Part shown: positions 1-7,133 of the stretch, one piece after another | Numbering within the stretch: the first letter of the stretch is position 1 | Layout of the letters: every line of letters starts with the position of its first letter | NCBI GenBank assembly: GCA_013811715.1 | Contig: JACCUS010000063.1 | Coordinates: 1 to 7,959 of the forward strand | DNA: 7,959 nucleotides | Reading direction: 5' to 3' | Source: Nocardioidaceae bacterium | GTDB taxonomy: Bacteria > Actinomycetota > Actinomycetes > Propionibacteriales > Nocardioidaceae | The notes under the pieces: generated by a model | What the model saw: the letters and a program-made list of their open reading frames with translations, nothing else | Told to the model about the DNA's origin: nothing | The model's database searches: none | Translations under genes and position numbers: made by a program

Positions 1-79
1 ATGCTCCGATGAGGGATGCTGCGCGTTCTCTGCGATCCGCTAGAGAAGACCGGCTCGCGTAGGAACCGATGCGGGATAG

Positions 80-109
80 ACATTAGCACTAAGTCGGGCC
101 GGATGTCCT
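80..109 (-). promoter_or_regulatory. Candidate promoter downstream of thrB, reading out of the window
   Basis: On the minus strand a TAATGT hexamer (85 to 80) matches the actinobacterial -10 pattern TAnnnT. It sits 18 nt downstream of AGGACA (109 to 104), which matches TTGACA at four of six positions. Transcription would start near position 73 and run leftwards off the window. A short weak hairpin (minus strand 117 to 102, arms GGTGTC and GACATC with one G-U pair) overlaps the -35 box. No coding frame is visible in 1-151. In many actinobacteria rho lies directly after thrB on the same strand, so this could be its promoter; that is inference from synteny, since no rho sequence is in view. Confidence 0.3.
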
Positions 110-151
110 ATGACACCTGCAACGTCATCCCATCGCTGTGCATTCCCGCCC

Positions 152-1057
152 TCACCGCGCAGACGTGACGGCGCAGCCGACCGGGCTGATCTCCAGCCGG
201 AGTGCACGCCAGCCCGGCGGTGTCCAACGCGGTACGTCGACTGCCGCATCCGCTGTAGCCAGGGCCAACACAGCGGGTCCAGCCCCGGAGAGGACCGCTG
301 GTGACCCCTCGGACCGGATGGCGTCGACAAGCGCCAACGACACCGGCATGGCCGGTCGCCGGAACTCTTGGTGCAGAAGGTCTGAGCTGGCCTCGAGCAG
401 CAGGTCCGGCCGCGAGGTGATGGCGGCGACCAGCAAGCCGGCGTGCGCGGCGTTGACGCTCGCGTCCCGATGCGACACACCGGCCGGCAACAGTCCGCGG
501 GCGACGTCGGTCGCCACGGGCGCGGGCGGCACGAACACGACCGGCCGGAGCCCAGGGTGCGGCTCCAGCCGGAGCGCACGGACCCCTTGGTCGGTGGTCC
601 AGGCGAGGGTGAAACCGCCGAGCATGCAGGCAGCCACGTTGTCGGGGTGACCCTCGATCTCGGCTGCCAGACCGAGCATGTCCTCATCACTGGGCTCTCG
701 CGCTGACTCTGCGAGCGCCCGCGCCAACACCACACCCGAGACGATGGCTGACGCGGACGAGCCGAGACCACGCCCGTGGGGAACGCGGTTCCGGCAACGG
801 AGCCGCAAGCCCGGCTGCCGCGCCCCAAGCCGGTCGAATGCGGCGCGCATCGCGGTCACCACCAGATGCGACTCGTCCCGTGGCACCAGCTCGGCGCCCT
901 CCCCCTCGACATCGATCTCCAGACCGGCTCGGACCAGCGTCACCTCGAAGTCGTCGTACAGACCCAAGGCGAGGCCGAAGCTGTCGAACCCGGGCCCGAG
1001 GTTGGCGCTCGTGGCGGGGGACCGCGCAGCGGCGCACCGGCCGACGAGGTCAGCCAT
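152..1057 (-). CDS. thrB: Homoserine kinase
   Basis: ATP-dependent phosphorylation of L-homoserine to O-phosphohomoserine, the step before threonine synthase; a cytosolic GHMP-family kinase. The protein has 301 residues, normal for ThrB. GHMP motif 1 (PATSANLGPGFDSFG) is at residues 14-28. The ATP-binding glycine/serine loop (PHGRGLGSSAS) is at 93-103, EGHPDN at 135-140, and the C-terminal GHMP motif SGAGPAVLAL at 257-266. The ATG at 1057 is chosen because a stop codon lies nine bases upstream in the same frame. The Shine-Dalgarno sequence is weak (GAGCGA only), so translation may depend on coupling to thrC, whose stop codon ends 20 nt upstream. It is the last gene of the visible operon. The order hom-thrC-thrB is the usual actinobacterial one. 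No truncation or frameshift is seen. Confidence 0.96.
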   Translation of the reverse strand: MADLVGRCAAARSPATSANLGPGFDSFGLALGLYDDFEVTLVRAGLEIDVEGEGAELVPRDESHLVVTAMRAAFDRLGARQPGLRLRCRNRVPHGRGLGSSASAIVSGVVLARALAESAREPSDEDMLGLAAEIEGHPDNVAACMLGGFTLAWTTDQGVRALRLEPHPGLRPVVFVPPAPVATDVARGLLPAGVSHRDASVNAAHAGLLVAAITSRPDLLLEASSDLLHQEFRRPAMPVSLALVDAIRSEGSPAVLSGAGPAVLALATADAAVDVPRWTPPGWRALRLEISPVGCAVTSAR

Positions 1058-1077
1058 CGGTATCGCTCATCGCACGG

Positions 1078-2160
1078 TCACTCGTCGCTCAGACCCGCCG
1101 CGGCAGCGACCTGCTCGACGTCGGCAACCACGACGAGCTCTTCGCGTGCCTCCCGAAACCGCAACGAGGTGTCGACGTCCTTCAGACCGTGCCCGGTGAC
1201 CGTGACGGTGATGGTCTGGCCGCCGTCGACCCGGCCAGCGCTTTGCCGAGACAGCAGGCCCGCCACGCCGGCGGCAGCGGCCGGCTCGACGAAAACCCCG
1301 TCGCGCGTCGCAAGATCGGCTTGGGCGCGCAGGATCTGCTCGTCGGTCACCGCCTCGATCGAACCCCCTGACTCGTCCCGTGCCGCTTCCGCGAGCAGCC
1401 AGGAGGCCGGGTTACCGATCCGGATCGCGGTAGCGACGGTCGTCGGCTGCGGCACTGCCCGGCCCGAGACGAGCGGTGCCGCTCCGGCGGCCTGGAACCC
1501 CCACATGGCCGGGGTCGAGGTGGCGGCGCCGGACTCGGCGTACTCGCGAAACCCCTGCCAGTACGCGGCGATGTTGCCCGCATTGCCCACCGGGAGGACG
1601 TGCACGTCGGGCGCGCGGCGCAGGCAGTCCACAATCTCGAACGCCGCCGTCTTCTGACCCTCCAGCCGCATCGGGTTCACCGAGTTCACCAGCTCGATGC
1701 GGTAGTCCTTGACCAGCTCCCGGGCCAGCAGTAGGCACTCATCGAAACCACCCTCGATCTCGACGATGCGGGCGCCGTGCATGACCGCCTGCGCCATCTT
1801 GCCTCGCGCGATCCGGCCGCGAGGGACCAACACGACCGATGTGAGCCCGGCCCGGCTGGCGTACGCCGCCATCGACGCCGACGTGTTCCCGGTCGACGCA
1901 CACACCACGGCCCTCGCGCCCCGCTCCAGCGCCGCCGAGATCGCCATGGTCATTCCCCGATCCTTGAACGAGCCGGTCGGGTTGTTGGCCTCGACTTTCA
2001 ACCACACCGAGCATCCGGTCGCGTCCGACAGCCAAGCCGACTCGACCAGTGGGGTGCCCCCCTCTCCCAATGTGACGACTGGCGACTCCCCGCTGAGAGG
2101 CAGCCGATCACGGTACTCCTCGATCACGCCACGCCAATGGCGATCCCTCCCGCGGATCAT
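1078..2160 (-). CDS. thrC: Threonine synthase
   Basis: PLP-dependent fold-type II enzyme that converts O-phosphohomoserine to L-threonine, the final step of threonine synthesis; cytosolic. Length is 360 residues, the short actinobacterial/Bacillus type rather than the longer enterobacterial or plant type. The Schiff-base lysine is K66 within NNPTGSFKDRGM (59-70). CASTGNTSAS (88-97) precedes the substrate loop, and GNAGN (192-196) is the PLP phosphate-binding loop. A conserved TGHGLKD (322-328) lies near the C-terminus. The ATG start (2160-2158) overlaps the hom stop codon in an ATGA arrangement, giving translational coupling. A G-rich Shine-Dalgarno (GAGGGGGG) lies inside the last hom codons, about 6-10 nt before the ATG. 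No key residue is missing. Confidence 0.97.
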   Translation of the reverse strand: MIRGRDRHWRGVIEEYRDRLPLSGESPVVTLGEGGTPLVESAWLSDATGCSVWLKVEANNPTGSFKDRGMTMAISAALERGARAVVCASTGNTSASMAAYASRAGLTSVVLVPRGRIARGKMAQAVMHGARIVEIEGGFDECLLLARELVKDYRIELVNSVNPMRLEGQKTAAFEIVDCLRRAPDVHVLPVGNAGNIAAYWQGFREYAESGAATSTPAMWGFQAAGAAPLVSGRAVPQPTTVATAIRIGNPASWLLAEAARDESGGSIEAVTDEQILRAQADLATRDGVFVEPAAAAGVAGLLSRQSAGRVDGGQTITVTVTGHGLKDVDTSLRFREAREELVVVADVEQVAAAAGLSDE

Positions 2161-3497
2161 TCAGCGCCCCCCTCGACCCGCATGACCGAAGTCACCCCGC
2201 GGACGGATCCCATCGACCGCAGCGCCTCGACCGTCGCGCCCAAGGCAGCGTCTGGGGCGCTGTGCGTCACGACGACGAGCTGGGCGTCGTCGCCGCGCCC
2301 CTCCTGTCGCACGGTCTGGATCGAGACCCCGTGTTCCGCGAACAGCTGCGCAACGGCGGCCAGCACACCCGGCTTGTCGTCGACGTCGAGGGCCACGTGG
2401 TAGCGGGTGATGGTGTCGCCCATCGGCGAGATCGCACACTGCGCGTACGTCGACTCTCCCACCCCCGTCACCTCACGCAACCGGTTCCGCGCCACCGTCA
2501 CGACGTCTCCCAGCACGGCGCTCGCGGTGGGTGCGCCTCCGGCGCCGGGGCCGTAGAACATGAGCCGGCCGGCCGCCTCGCTCTCGACGAAGACCGCGTT
2601 GTACGCCTCGTGGACACTCGCCAATGGATGCGAGCGCGGGATCATCGCCGGGTGGACCCGCACCGAGACGGTGTCGCCGGACGCCCCCTCCTCCCGTTCG
2701 CAGATGGCAAGGAGCTTCACGACCGAACCGAGCTGCCTCGCCGATACGACATCGCTGGCGCTGACGTCGGTGATGCCCTCCCGATGTACGTCGGCGGTGG
2801 TGACCCGGGTGTGAAACGCCAGGCTGGCCAAGATCGCCGCTTTGGCGGCGGCGTCGAAGCCCTCCACATCAGCGGTCGGGTCGGCCTCGGCGTACCCGAG
2901 CGACTGGGCCTCGGCGAGCGCCTCCTCGAAGCCCGCTCCGGAGGTGTCCATCCGGTCCAGGATGAAGTTCGTCGTGCCGTTGACGATCCCCAGCACCCGC
3001 CGCACCTTGTCGCCGGCGAGCGACTCCCGCAATGGCCGGATGATCGGGATCGCCGCCGCCACCGCCGCCTCGAAATAGACGTCACGGCCCGCCTTGGCGG
3101 CCGCCTCGAAGAGGGTCGCGCCGTCCTCCGCAAGCAGGGCCTTGTTGGCCGTGACGACAGACGCCCCGGACTCGAGCGCGGCGAGGATCAGCGAGCGGGC
3201 AGGTTCGATCCCGCCGATCACCTCGATGACCACGTCGACGTCGCCGCGGGTGACGAGCGAGTGTGCGTCGGTGGTGAACAGCTCAGTGGGCAGGTCGACG
3301 CCGCGAGCCCGGTCGATGCGGCGTACCGCGACTCCCACGAGGTCGAGCGGGGCGCCGAGTCGCGCCACGTAGTCGTCGGCCTGTTCCCACAGCAGCCGGG
3401 CCACCTCGCTGCCGACGTTGCCGCAGCCCAGCATCACCACCCGCAGCCCCCGCTCCCTCATGCGGTTCTCGATCCGTCGCCGACCCGGCAGTGTCAC
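2157..3497 (-). CDS. hom: Homoserine dehydrogenase with C-terminal ACT domain
   Basis: NAD(P)H-dependent reduction of aspartate 4-semialdehyde to L-homoserine, the branch point between lysine and threonine/methionine synthesis. The protein has 446 residues, close to Corynebacterium Hom. The Rossmann fold starts with MLGCGNVGSEV (22-32). TANK (116-119) carries the catalytic lysine candidate K119. IVNGTTNFIL (171-180) and EADPTADVEGFDAAAK (204-219) form the dimer/catalytic region, with D215 and K219 spaced as in characterised enzymes. An ACT domain occupies roughly 366-446 (ALDVDDKPGVLAAVAQLF and following), which in this family mediates feedback inhibition by threonine. The GTG start at 3497 is favoured over the ATG at 3461 because it has a near-perfect Shine-Dalgarno (GGAGGT) 9 nt upstream. 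There are only 2 nt between the lysA stop and this start. Confidence 0.97.
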   Translation of the reverse strand: MTLPGRRRIENRMRERGLRVVMLGCGNVGSEVARLLWEQADDYVARLGAPLDLVGVAVRRIDRARGVDLPTELFTTDAHSLVTRGDVDVVIEVIGGIEPARSLILAALESGASVVTANKALLAEDGATLFEAAAKAGRDVYFEAAVAAAIPIIRPLRESLAGDKVRRVLGIVNGTTNFILDRMDTSGAGFEEALAEAQSLGYAEADPTADVEGFDAAAKAAILASLAFHTRVTTADVHREGITDVSASDVVSARQLGSVVKLLAICEREEGASGDTVSVRVHPAMIPRSHPLASVHEAYNAVFVESEAAGRLMFYGPGAGGAPTASAVLGDVVTVARNRLREVTGVGESTYAQCAISPMGDTITRYHVALDVDDKPGVLAAVAQLFAEHGVSIQTVRQEGRGDDAQLVVVTHSAPDAALGATVEALRSMGSVRGVTSVMRVEGGAE

Positions 3498-3499
3498 CG

Positions 3500-4897
3500 C
3501 TAGACCACCTCCAGGCGCATCAGGTCGTCCTCGGTCTCACGCCGCATGACCAACCGGGCGTCTCCATCGCGTACGGCGACCACGGGCGCTCGCGGCACGT
3601 GGTTGTACGTGTTCGCCAGCGACCGGCAGTAGGCGCCCGTGGCCGCCACAGCCAACAGGTCTCCCGCCTCGATGTCTGACGGCAAGAACTCGTCCCTGAC
3701 CACGATGTCGCCGGACTCGCAGTGTTTGCCCACCACGCGGGCCATCGTCGGTGGAGCGGCAGAGCGCCGAGAGGCCAACGTGCAGGAGAAGTCCGCGCCG
3801 TACAGCGCGGAACGCAGGTTGTCGGACATGCCGCCGTCGACCGCGACGTACAGCCGGCTCGCACCAGCGTCGAGGGCGACCTGCTTCACCGTGCCGACTT
3901 CGTAGAGCGTGAACGTCGACGGGCCCGCGATGGCACGACCGGGCTCGATGGCAAGCCGGGGCACGTCGATGCCGAGCGCCGCACACTCGTGCGCCACGAT
4001 CGAGGTGATCCCGGTCGCCAGCTCGCCCAGGTCGACCGGGTAGTCCTGGGTCGTGTAGGCGACGCCGAAGCCACCGCCGAGGTTCAGCTCGCCCAGCGCC
4101 AGGTCGTCGGCCAGCCCTCGTGCGTACAACGCCAGCACCCTCCGGGCGGCCACCTCGAAGCCCGATGTGTCGAAGATCTGGGATCCGATGTGCGAATGCA
4201 GCCCCACCAACTCGAGGGATCCGGCATCGGCAACGGCTCGCATCGCCGCGAAGGCGTCGCCACCAGCGATCGAGAAGCCGAACTTCTGGTCCTCGTGCGC
4301 AGTGGCGATGTACTGGTGCGTGTGCGCCTCTACGCCGGCCGTGACGCGGACCAGCACACGCTGACGGACTCCGGCCGCCGCCGCGAGCTCGGCCAGGCGG
4401 TCGATCTCGACGGGCGAGTCGACGATGATGCGACCGACTCCCGCTTCGACCGCTCGGGTCAGCTCGGGCACGCTCTTGTTGTTCCCGTGGAACCCGATCC
4501 GTGCGGGGTCGAAGCCGCCCCGGAGCGCGACCGCGAGCTCCCCACCAGAGCAGACGTCGAGCCCGAGCCCCTCCTCGGCAACCCAGCCGACACTGGCGAG
4601 GCACAAGAACGCCTTGCCTGCGTAGTGGACGTCGGCCCCGGCGAACGCAGCCCGGAAAGCCCGTGCGCGGGCCCGGAAGTCGTCTTCGTCGATGACGTAC
4701 GTCGGAGTGCCGAACTGCGCTGCCAGCCGCAGCGAGTCCATACCCGCCACCGCCAGCACACCCTGCTCAGACTTTGTGACATTCGCCGGCCACAGACGCG
4801 CCACCAACCCGTTCGGATCGTCGGGGGCCGTCAGCCAGATCGGGTCACGACCGGTCGCCTCGGCATGCGGCGGGCCGGCCTCGCGGGCACGCATCAC
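3500..4897 (-). CDS. lysA: Diaminopimelate decarboxylase
   Basis: Decarboxylates meso-2,6-diaminopimelate to L-lysine, the last step of lysine synthesis; a PLP-dependent fold-type III (alanine racemase-like) cytosolic enzyme. Length is 465 residues, normal for actinobacteria, including the N-terminal extension of about 60 residues before the barrel. The PLP lysine is K95 in HYAGKAF. Barrel motifs include HSHIGSQI (234-241), the phosphate-binding GGGFG (274-278) and EPGRA (318-322). The C-terminal domain has GKHCESGD (390-397) with active-site C393, and GAYC (421-424). The first codons are GTG (4897) then ATG (4894), and the argS stop overlaps the GTG as GTGA. Either could initiate, differing by one residue. 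The Shine-Dalgarno is weak, so coupling to argS is likely. In Corynebacterium argS-lysA is known to be cotranscribed and responsive to arginine and lysine; whether that holds here is not visible. Confidence 0.97.
   Translation of the reverse strand: MMRAREAGPPHAEATGRDPIWLTAPDDPNGLVARLWPANVTKSEQGVLAVAGMDSLRLAAQFGTPTYVIDEDDFRARARAFRAAFAGADVHYAGKAFLCLASVGWVAEEGLGLDVCSGGELAVALRGGFDPARIGFHGNNKSVPELTRAVEAGVGRIIVDSPVEIDRLAELAAAAGVRQRVLVRVTAGVEAHTHQYIATAHEDQKFGFSIAGGDAFAAMRAVADAGSLELVGLHSHIGSQIFDTSGFEVAARRVLALYARGLADDLALGELNLGGGFGVAYTTQDYPVDLGELATGITSIVAHECAALGIDVPRLAIEPGRAIAGPSTFTLYEVGTVKQVALDAGASRLYVAVDGGMSDNLRSALYGADFSCTLASRRSAAPPTMARVVGKHCESGDIVVRDEFLPSDIEAGDLLAVAATGAYCRSLANTYNHVPRAPVVAVRDGDARLVMRRETEDDLMRLEVV
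3505..3512 (-). promoter_or_regulatory. Ribosome binding site of hom, inside the end of lysA
   Basis: The minus strand reads GGAGGTGG here, a strong Shine-Dalgarno with 9 nt between GGAGGT and the GTG at 3497. It is made of the last sense codons of lysA (Leu-Glu-Val-Val), so the lysA C-terminal codons double as the hom translation signal. It decides the hom start in favour of GTG 3497 rather than the internal ATG at 3461. Confidence 0.75.
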
Positions 4898-6558
4898 ATG
4901 CGCTCGGGCGCGGACACACCCAGCAGTCCGAGTCCTCGGACGAACACGAGCCGCGTCGCGTCGACCAGCAGGAGGCGTGCCCGGTGGATGTCGGCCGCCT
5001 CCTCATCTCCTTGCGGCAACACCCGGCACACGTCGTAGAACTTGTGGAAGGCCGATGCGGTCGCCTCGAGGTAGCGCGCTATCCGGTGCGGCTCGCGCAG
5101 ATCGGCGGCCGCCTGCAGTACCCGCGGGAACTCCGCGAGCGCCCGTAGCAGGTCACCCTCCCGCTGATGCGACAGCAATGAGGGGTCGAAGTCCGCTGGT
5201 ACGACCCCGACGCCGAGATCGGCGGCGTTGCGCAGGATCGACGTGAGCCGGGCATGGGCGTACTGCACGTAGAAGACGGGGTTCTCAGCCGCAGCGCTGG
5301 CCCACAGCCCCAGGTCGATGTCGATGGTGGAGTCGGTGTGGTAGCGCACCAGTGCGTACCTGGCGGCGTCGACGCCTATCGCGTCGACCAGGTCCTCCAT
5401 CGAGACGATGGTGCCCGCGCGCTTGGACATCCGCACGGGCCGGCCCTTGCGGACCAGGTTGACCATCTGGCCGACGAGGACCTCCAGGTTCTCGTGCGGG
5501 GTGTCGCCAAAGGCCTGGCACATCGCCATCAGCCGGCCGACGTACCCGTGGTGGTCGGCGCCGAGCATGATCACGGCCAGGTCGAAGCCCCGCTCGCGCT
5601 TGTCGAGGTAGTAGGCCAGATCCGCGGAGATGTAGGACGGCTGGCCGCCGGATCGGATGATCACGCGGTCCCTGTCGTCGCCGTACTTCTCGCTGCGTAG
5701 CCACAGGGCGCCGTCCGCCGTGTAGGTGTTGCCCATCTCGGTCAGCCGGGCGATGGCGCGCTCGACGGCACCCGTGCTGTGCAGGGGCTGCTCGTGGAAG
5801 TACACGTCGAAGTCGACGCCGAACTCGTGGAGCGACTCCCTGATGTCGGCGAACATCAGCTCCACGCCCTCGCGTCGGAACACCTCACGGGCCTCGTCGT
5901 CGGACCGGCCCAGCAGGTCGGGCACCTTCGCCACAACGGCAGCGGCGATGTCGTCGATATAGGCGCCGGTGTACCCGTCCTCGGGGATCTCCCGACCCCG
6001 CGCGGAGGCGAGCAGCGAACCGGTGAACCGGTCGATCTGCGCCCCGTGGTCGTTGAAGTAGTACTCCCGCGTCACCTCGGCGCCGACCGACGCGAAGATC
6101 CGGGCCAGGCTGTCGCCGACCGCCGCCCAACGCACCGCGCCCAGATGCAACGGGCCGGTGGGGTTCGCAGAGACGAACTCGAGGTTGATCTTCTGACCCG
6201 CCAGGTGATCGGAGGCGCCGTACGCCGCACCGGCCTCGACGATGACGGCCGCCACCTCTCCTTGGGCCGCCGCCGCCAACGTGATGTTGATGAAGCCCGG
6301 ACCGGCGACCTCGGCCGCGGCGATCCCGTGCGACGCCGTCAGCTCGGTGGCGAGCAGCTCGGCGAAGTCGCGCGGGGGGATCGCCGCCTTCTTCGCCAGC
6401 TGCAGCGCGACGTTGGTTGCGTAGTCGCCGTGCTCCCTGCTCCTCGGCCGCTCGACCCGCACGTCGGCCGGTACCCCGTCGGCGAGTGTGATCGCGCCGC
6501 GCTCGGTGAGGGTGGTCAAGGCGTCGACGACGGTGTGCGAGAGCTGCTCGGGAGTCAC
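4894..6558 (-). CDS. argS: Arginyl-tRNA synthetase
   Basis: Class Ia aminoacyl-tRNA synthetase joining L-arginine to tRNA-Arg with ATP; cytosolic and essential. Length is 554 residues, typical. The N-terminal ArgS-specific tRNA-binding (Add-1) domain covers about 4-92, with RPRSREHGDYATNVA at 38-52. The catalytic Rossmann fold begins near 124 (NLEFVSANPTGPLHLG). The HIGH signature is HLGA at 138-141, where many relatives have HIGG or HVGH. GADHHGYV is at 333-340. The second signature is RMSKR (376-380) in place of KMSKS, usual for ArgS. The helical DALR anticodon-binding domain runs from about 429 to the end and finishes GVSAPERM, a common ArgS terminus. The GTG at 6558 is preceded by AGGA at 7 nt. 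A TAGGAT hexamer overlapping that Shine-Dalgarno could instead be a -10 box for a leaderless transcript. First gene of the operon. Confidence 0.97.
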   Translation of the reverse strand: MTPEQLSHTVVDALTTLTERGAITLADGVPADVRVERPRSREHGDYATNVALQLAKKAAIPPRDFAELLATELTASHGIAAAEVAGPGFINITLAAAAQGEVAAVIVEAGAAYGASDHLAGQKINLEFVSANPTGPLHLGAVRWAAVGDSLARIFASVGAEVTREYYFNDHGAQIDRFTGSLLASARGREIPEDGYTGAYIDDIAAAVVAKVPDLLGRSDDEAREVFRREGVELMFADIRESLHEFGVDFDVYFHEQPLHSTGAVERAIARLTEMGNTYTADGALWLRSEKYGDDRDRVIIRSGGQPSYISADLAYYLDKRERGFDLAVIMLGADHHGYVGRLMAMCQAFGDTPHENLEVLVGQMVNLVRKGRPVRMSKRAGTIVSMEDLVDAIGVDAARYALVRYHTDSTIDIDLGLWASAAAENPVFYVQYAHARLTSILRNAADLGVGVVPADFDPSLLSHQREGDLLRALAEFPRVLQAAADLREPHRIARYLEATASAFHKFYDVCRVLPQGDEEAADIHRARLLLVDATRLVFVRGLGLLGVSAPERM

Positions 6559-6570
6559 CGATCCATCCTA
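6559..6570 (-). promoter_or_regulatory. Candidate -10 box or Shine-Dalgarno of argS
   Basis: Minus-strand TAGGAT (6570 to 6565) fits the actinobacterial -10 consensus TAnnnT and ends 6 nt before the GTG start at 6558. A transcript from it would begin at or next to the start codon, that is, leaderless. The same bases give AGGATGG, a moderate Shine-Dalgarno with 7 nt spacing, so the two readings compete. I see no convincing -35 box 16-18 nt upstream. Confidence 0.35.
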
Positions 6571-6678
6571 ATCGGTGCAGGTCGCTAGGCCGACCGGATG
6601 TTCAGCGCGCGATCGGTCTCGCCCGCTGACACCGGGTCAGGCACCCTTCGCGCGTTTGACGATCGACGCAGCGGCCCA

Positions 6679-6704
6679 CGTTGCCTGACGCGGGGGTGGC
6701 AACG
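6679..6704. repeat. Inverted repeat, 7-bp arms, 12-nt loop
   Basis: CGTTGCC (6679-6685) and GGCAACG (6698-6704) are perfect complements around a G-rich 12-nt loop. It lies about 120-145 bp upstream of the argS start and 2 bp before the GTNAC array. No T-run follows on either strand, so an intrinsic terminator is doubtful; an operator or RNA hairpin is equally possible. Confidence 0.5.
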
Positions 6705-6706
6705 AT

Positions 6707-6725
6707 GTAACTGGTCACACGTGAC
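6707..6725. promoter_or_regulatory. Triple GTNAC array with 7-bp period
   Basis: GTAAC (6707-6711), GTCAC (6714-6718) and GTGAC (6721-6725) follow one another with exactly 2 bp between each pair. The last two also form a GTCAC/GTGAC inverted repeat. The pentamer is itself a palindrome apart from its centre. The even spacing suggests a protein-binding array, perhaps regulating the argS operon 149 bp downstream on the minus strand. The binding factor is unknown. The period differs from the 10-bp (N5) spacing of the GTNAC repeats near 7800. Confidence 0.35.
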
Positions 6726-6910
6726 GCGCAAGACCTCTGCTGGGCTGTCGTTCGGGACCAGTTCCCAGCGCGCTGTTCCTGCCTGACCAGCCGCCTGTGG
6801 CGCGACTAACTGCGGCGCTCTCGTAAGTTCGTCGGGGGTCAGGTCTCACGCTGCCGGTCAGCGCGACCGCGCGGCCCCGTTCACCTGGCAATACCGGCCG
6901 TCTCTGCGAT

Positions 6911-6962
6911 TTGCGGGAAAGCTGCTGAATCCGCAACGCCGAACTCGACCACTTTCCCGCAA
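6911..6962. repeat. Perfect 11-bp inverted repeat with 30-nt loop
   Basis: TTGCGGGAAAG (6911-6921) and CTTTCCCGCAA (6952-6962) are exact reverse complements. The loop contains a second CCGCAA (6931-6936), which could pair with TTGCGG of the left arm instead, so two mutually exclusive foldings are possible. It lies in noncoding DNA about 350 bp upstream of argS and 170 bp after the response regulator stop. It could be an interspersed palindromic repeat, a structured RNA or an operator; the sequence alone does not decide. Confidence 0.6.
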
Positions 6963-6979
6963 TTCAATGTTGGCGAGGC

Positions 6980-7016
6980 GGTGGGCGACGGTCGAGTCGA
7001 ACCTGTCGAGCCCACC
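6980..7016. terminator. GC-rich hairpin, possible terminator or RNA structure
   Basis: GGTGGGC (6980-6986) pairs with GCCCACC (7010-7016). After a 2-nt GA bulge, GACGG (6987-6991) pairs with CTGTC (7003-7007) including one G-U pair. This gives a 12-bp stem and an 11-nt loop. It lies 117 bp past the response regulator stop codon on that gene's strand, so it could end that transcript. There is no U-tract, which actinobacterial terminators often lack, so the terminator role is only a guess. Confidence 0.3.
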
Positions 7017-7133
7017 TGTGGCAGTGGTCAAGGGTCGCTAACTGGCGCAGTCGCATGGAGTGGGCAACCGCACTATCGGGCCCGGTCCAGGGGTGACGGC
7101 TACGCGGACTCGTCTCTGCCCACCGGCTCACCA

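Larger units (their letters stand above)
6559..7133. other. 575-bp gene-free region between argS and the response regulator gene
   Basis: I find no reading frame here with the codon pattern or motifs of a real protein. Short frames on both strands (for example minus 6936-6715 and plus 6598-6786) are arginine/serine-rich translations typical of noncoding high-GC DNA. The region is long for an actinobacterial intergenic gap, and it is structured: it contains inverted repeats at 6679-6704 and 6911-6962, a GTNAC array at 6707-6725 and a hairpin at 6980-7016. It must hold the argS operon promoter and the 3' end of the response regulator transcript. A small RNA gene is possible but not shown. Confidence 0.6.

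Noticed and set aside
40..828. 262-codon minus-strand frame overlapping thrB
   Set aside because: Another frame of the thrB region; the translation is Ser/Arg/Pro-rich and lacks motifs, while thrB in the neighbouring frame has all GHMP motifs.
776..1657. Open frame of 293 codons on the plus strand opposite thrB and thrC
   Set aside because: Spans two real genes on the other strand and shows no protein-family motif.
2262..3503. Open frame of 413 codons on the plus strand, opposite hom
   Set aside because: Antisense to a complete homoserine dehydrogenase gene, with low-complexity composition and no recognisable motif.
3722..5038. Long open frame of 438 codons on the plus strand, opposite lysA and the end of argS
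   Set aside because: It lies entirely antisense to genes with clear catalytic motifs, and its translation is Arg/His/Asp-rich with no domain. It is a mirror of the GC-rich codon pattern.
6990..7010. Minus-strand GGTTCGACTC, resembling a tRNA T-loop
   Set aside because: The flanking bases do not form a T stem and no acceptor or anticodon arm can be drawn around it.
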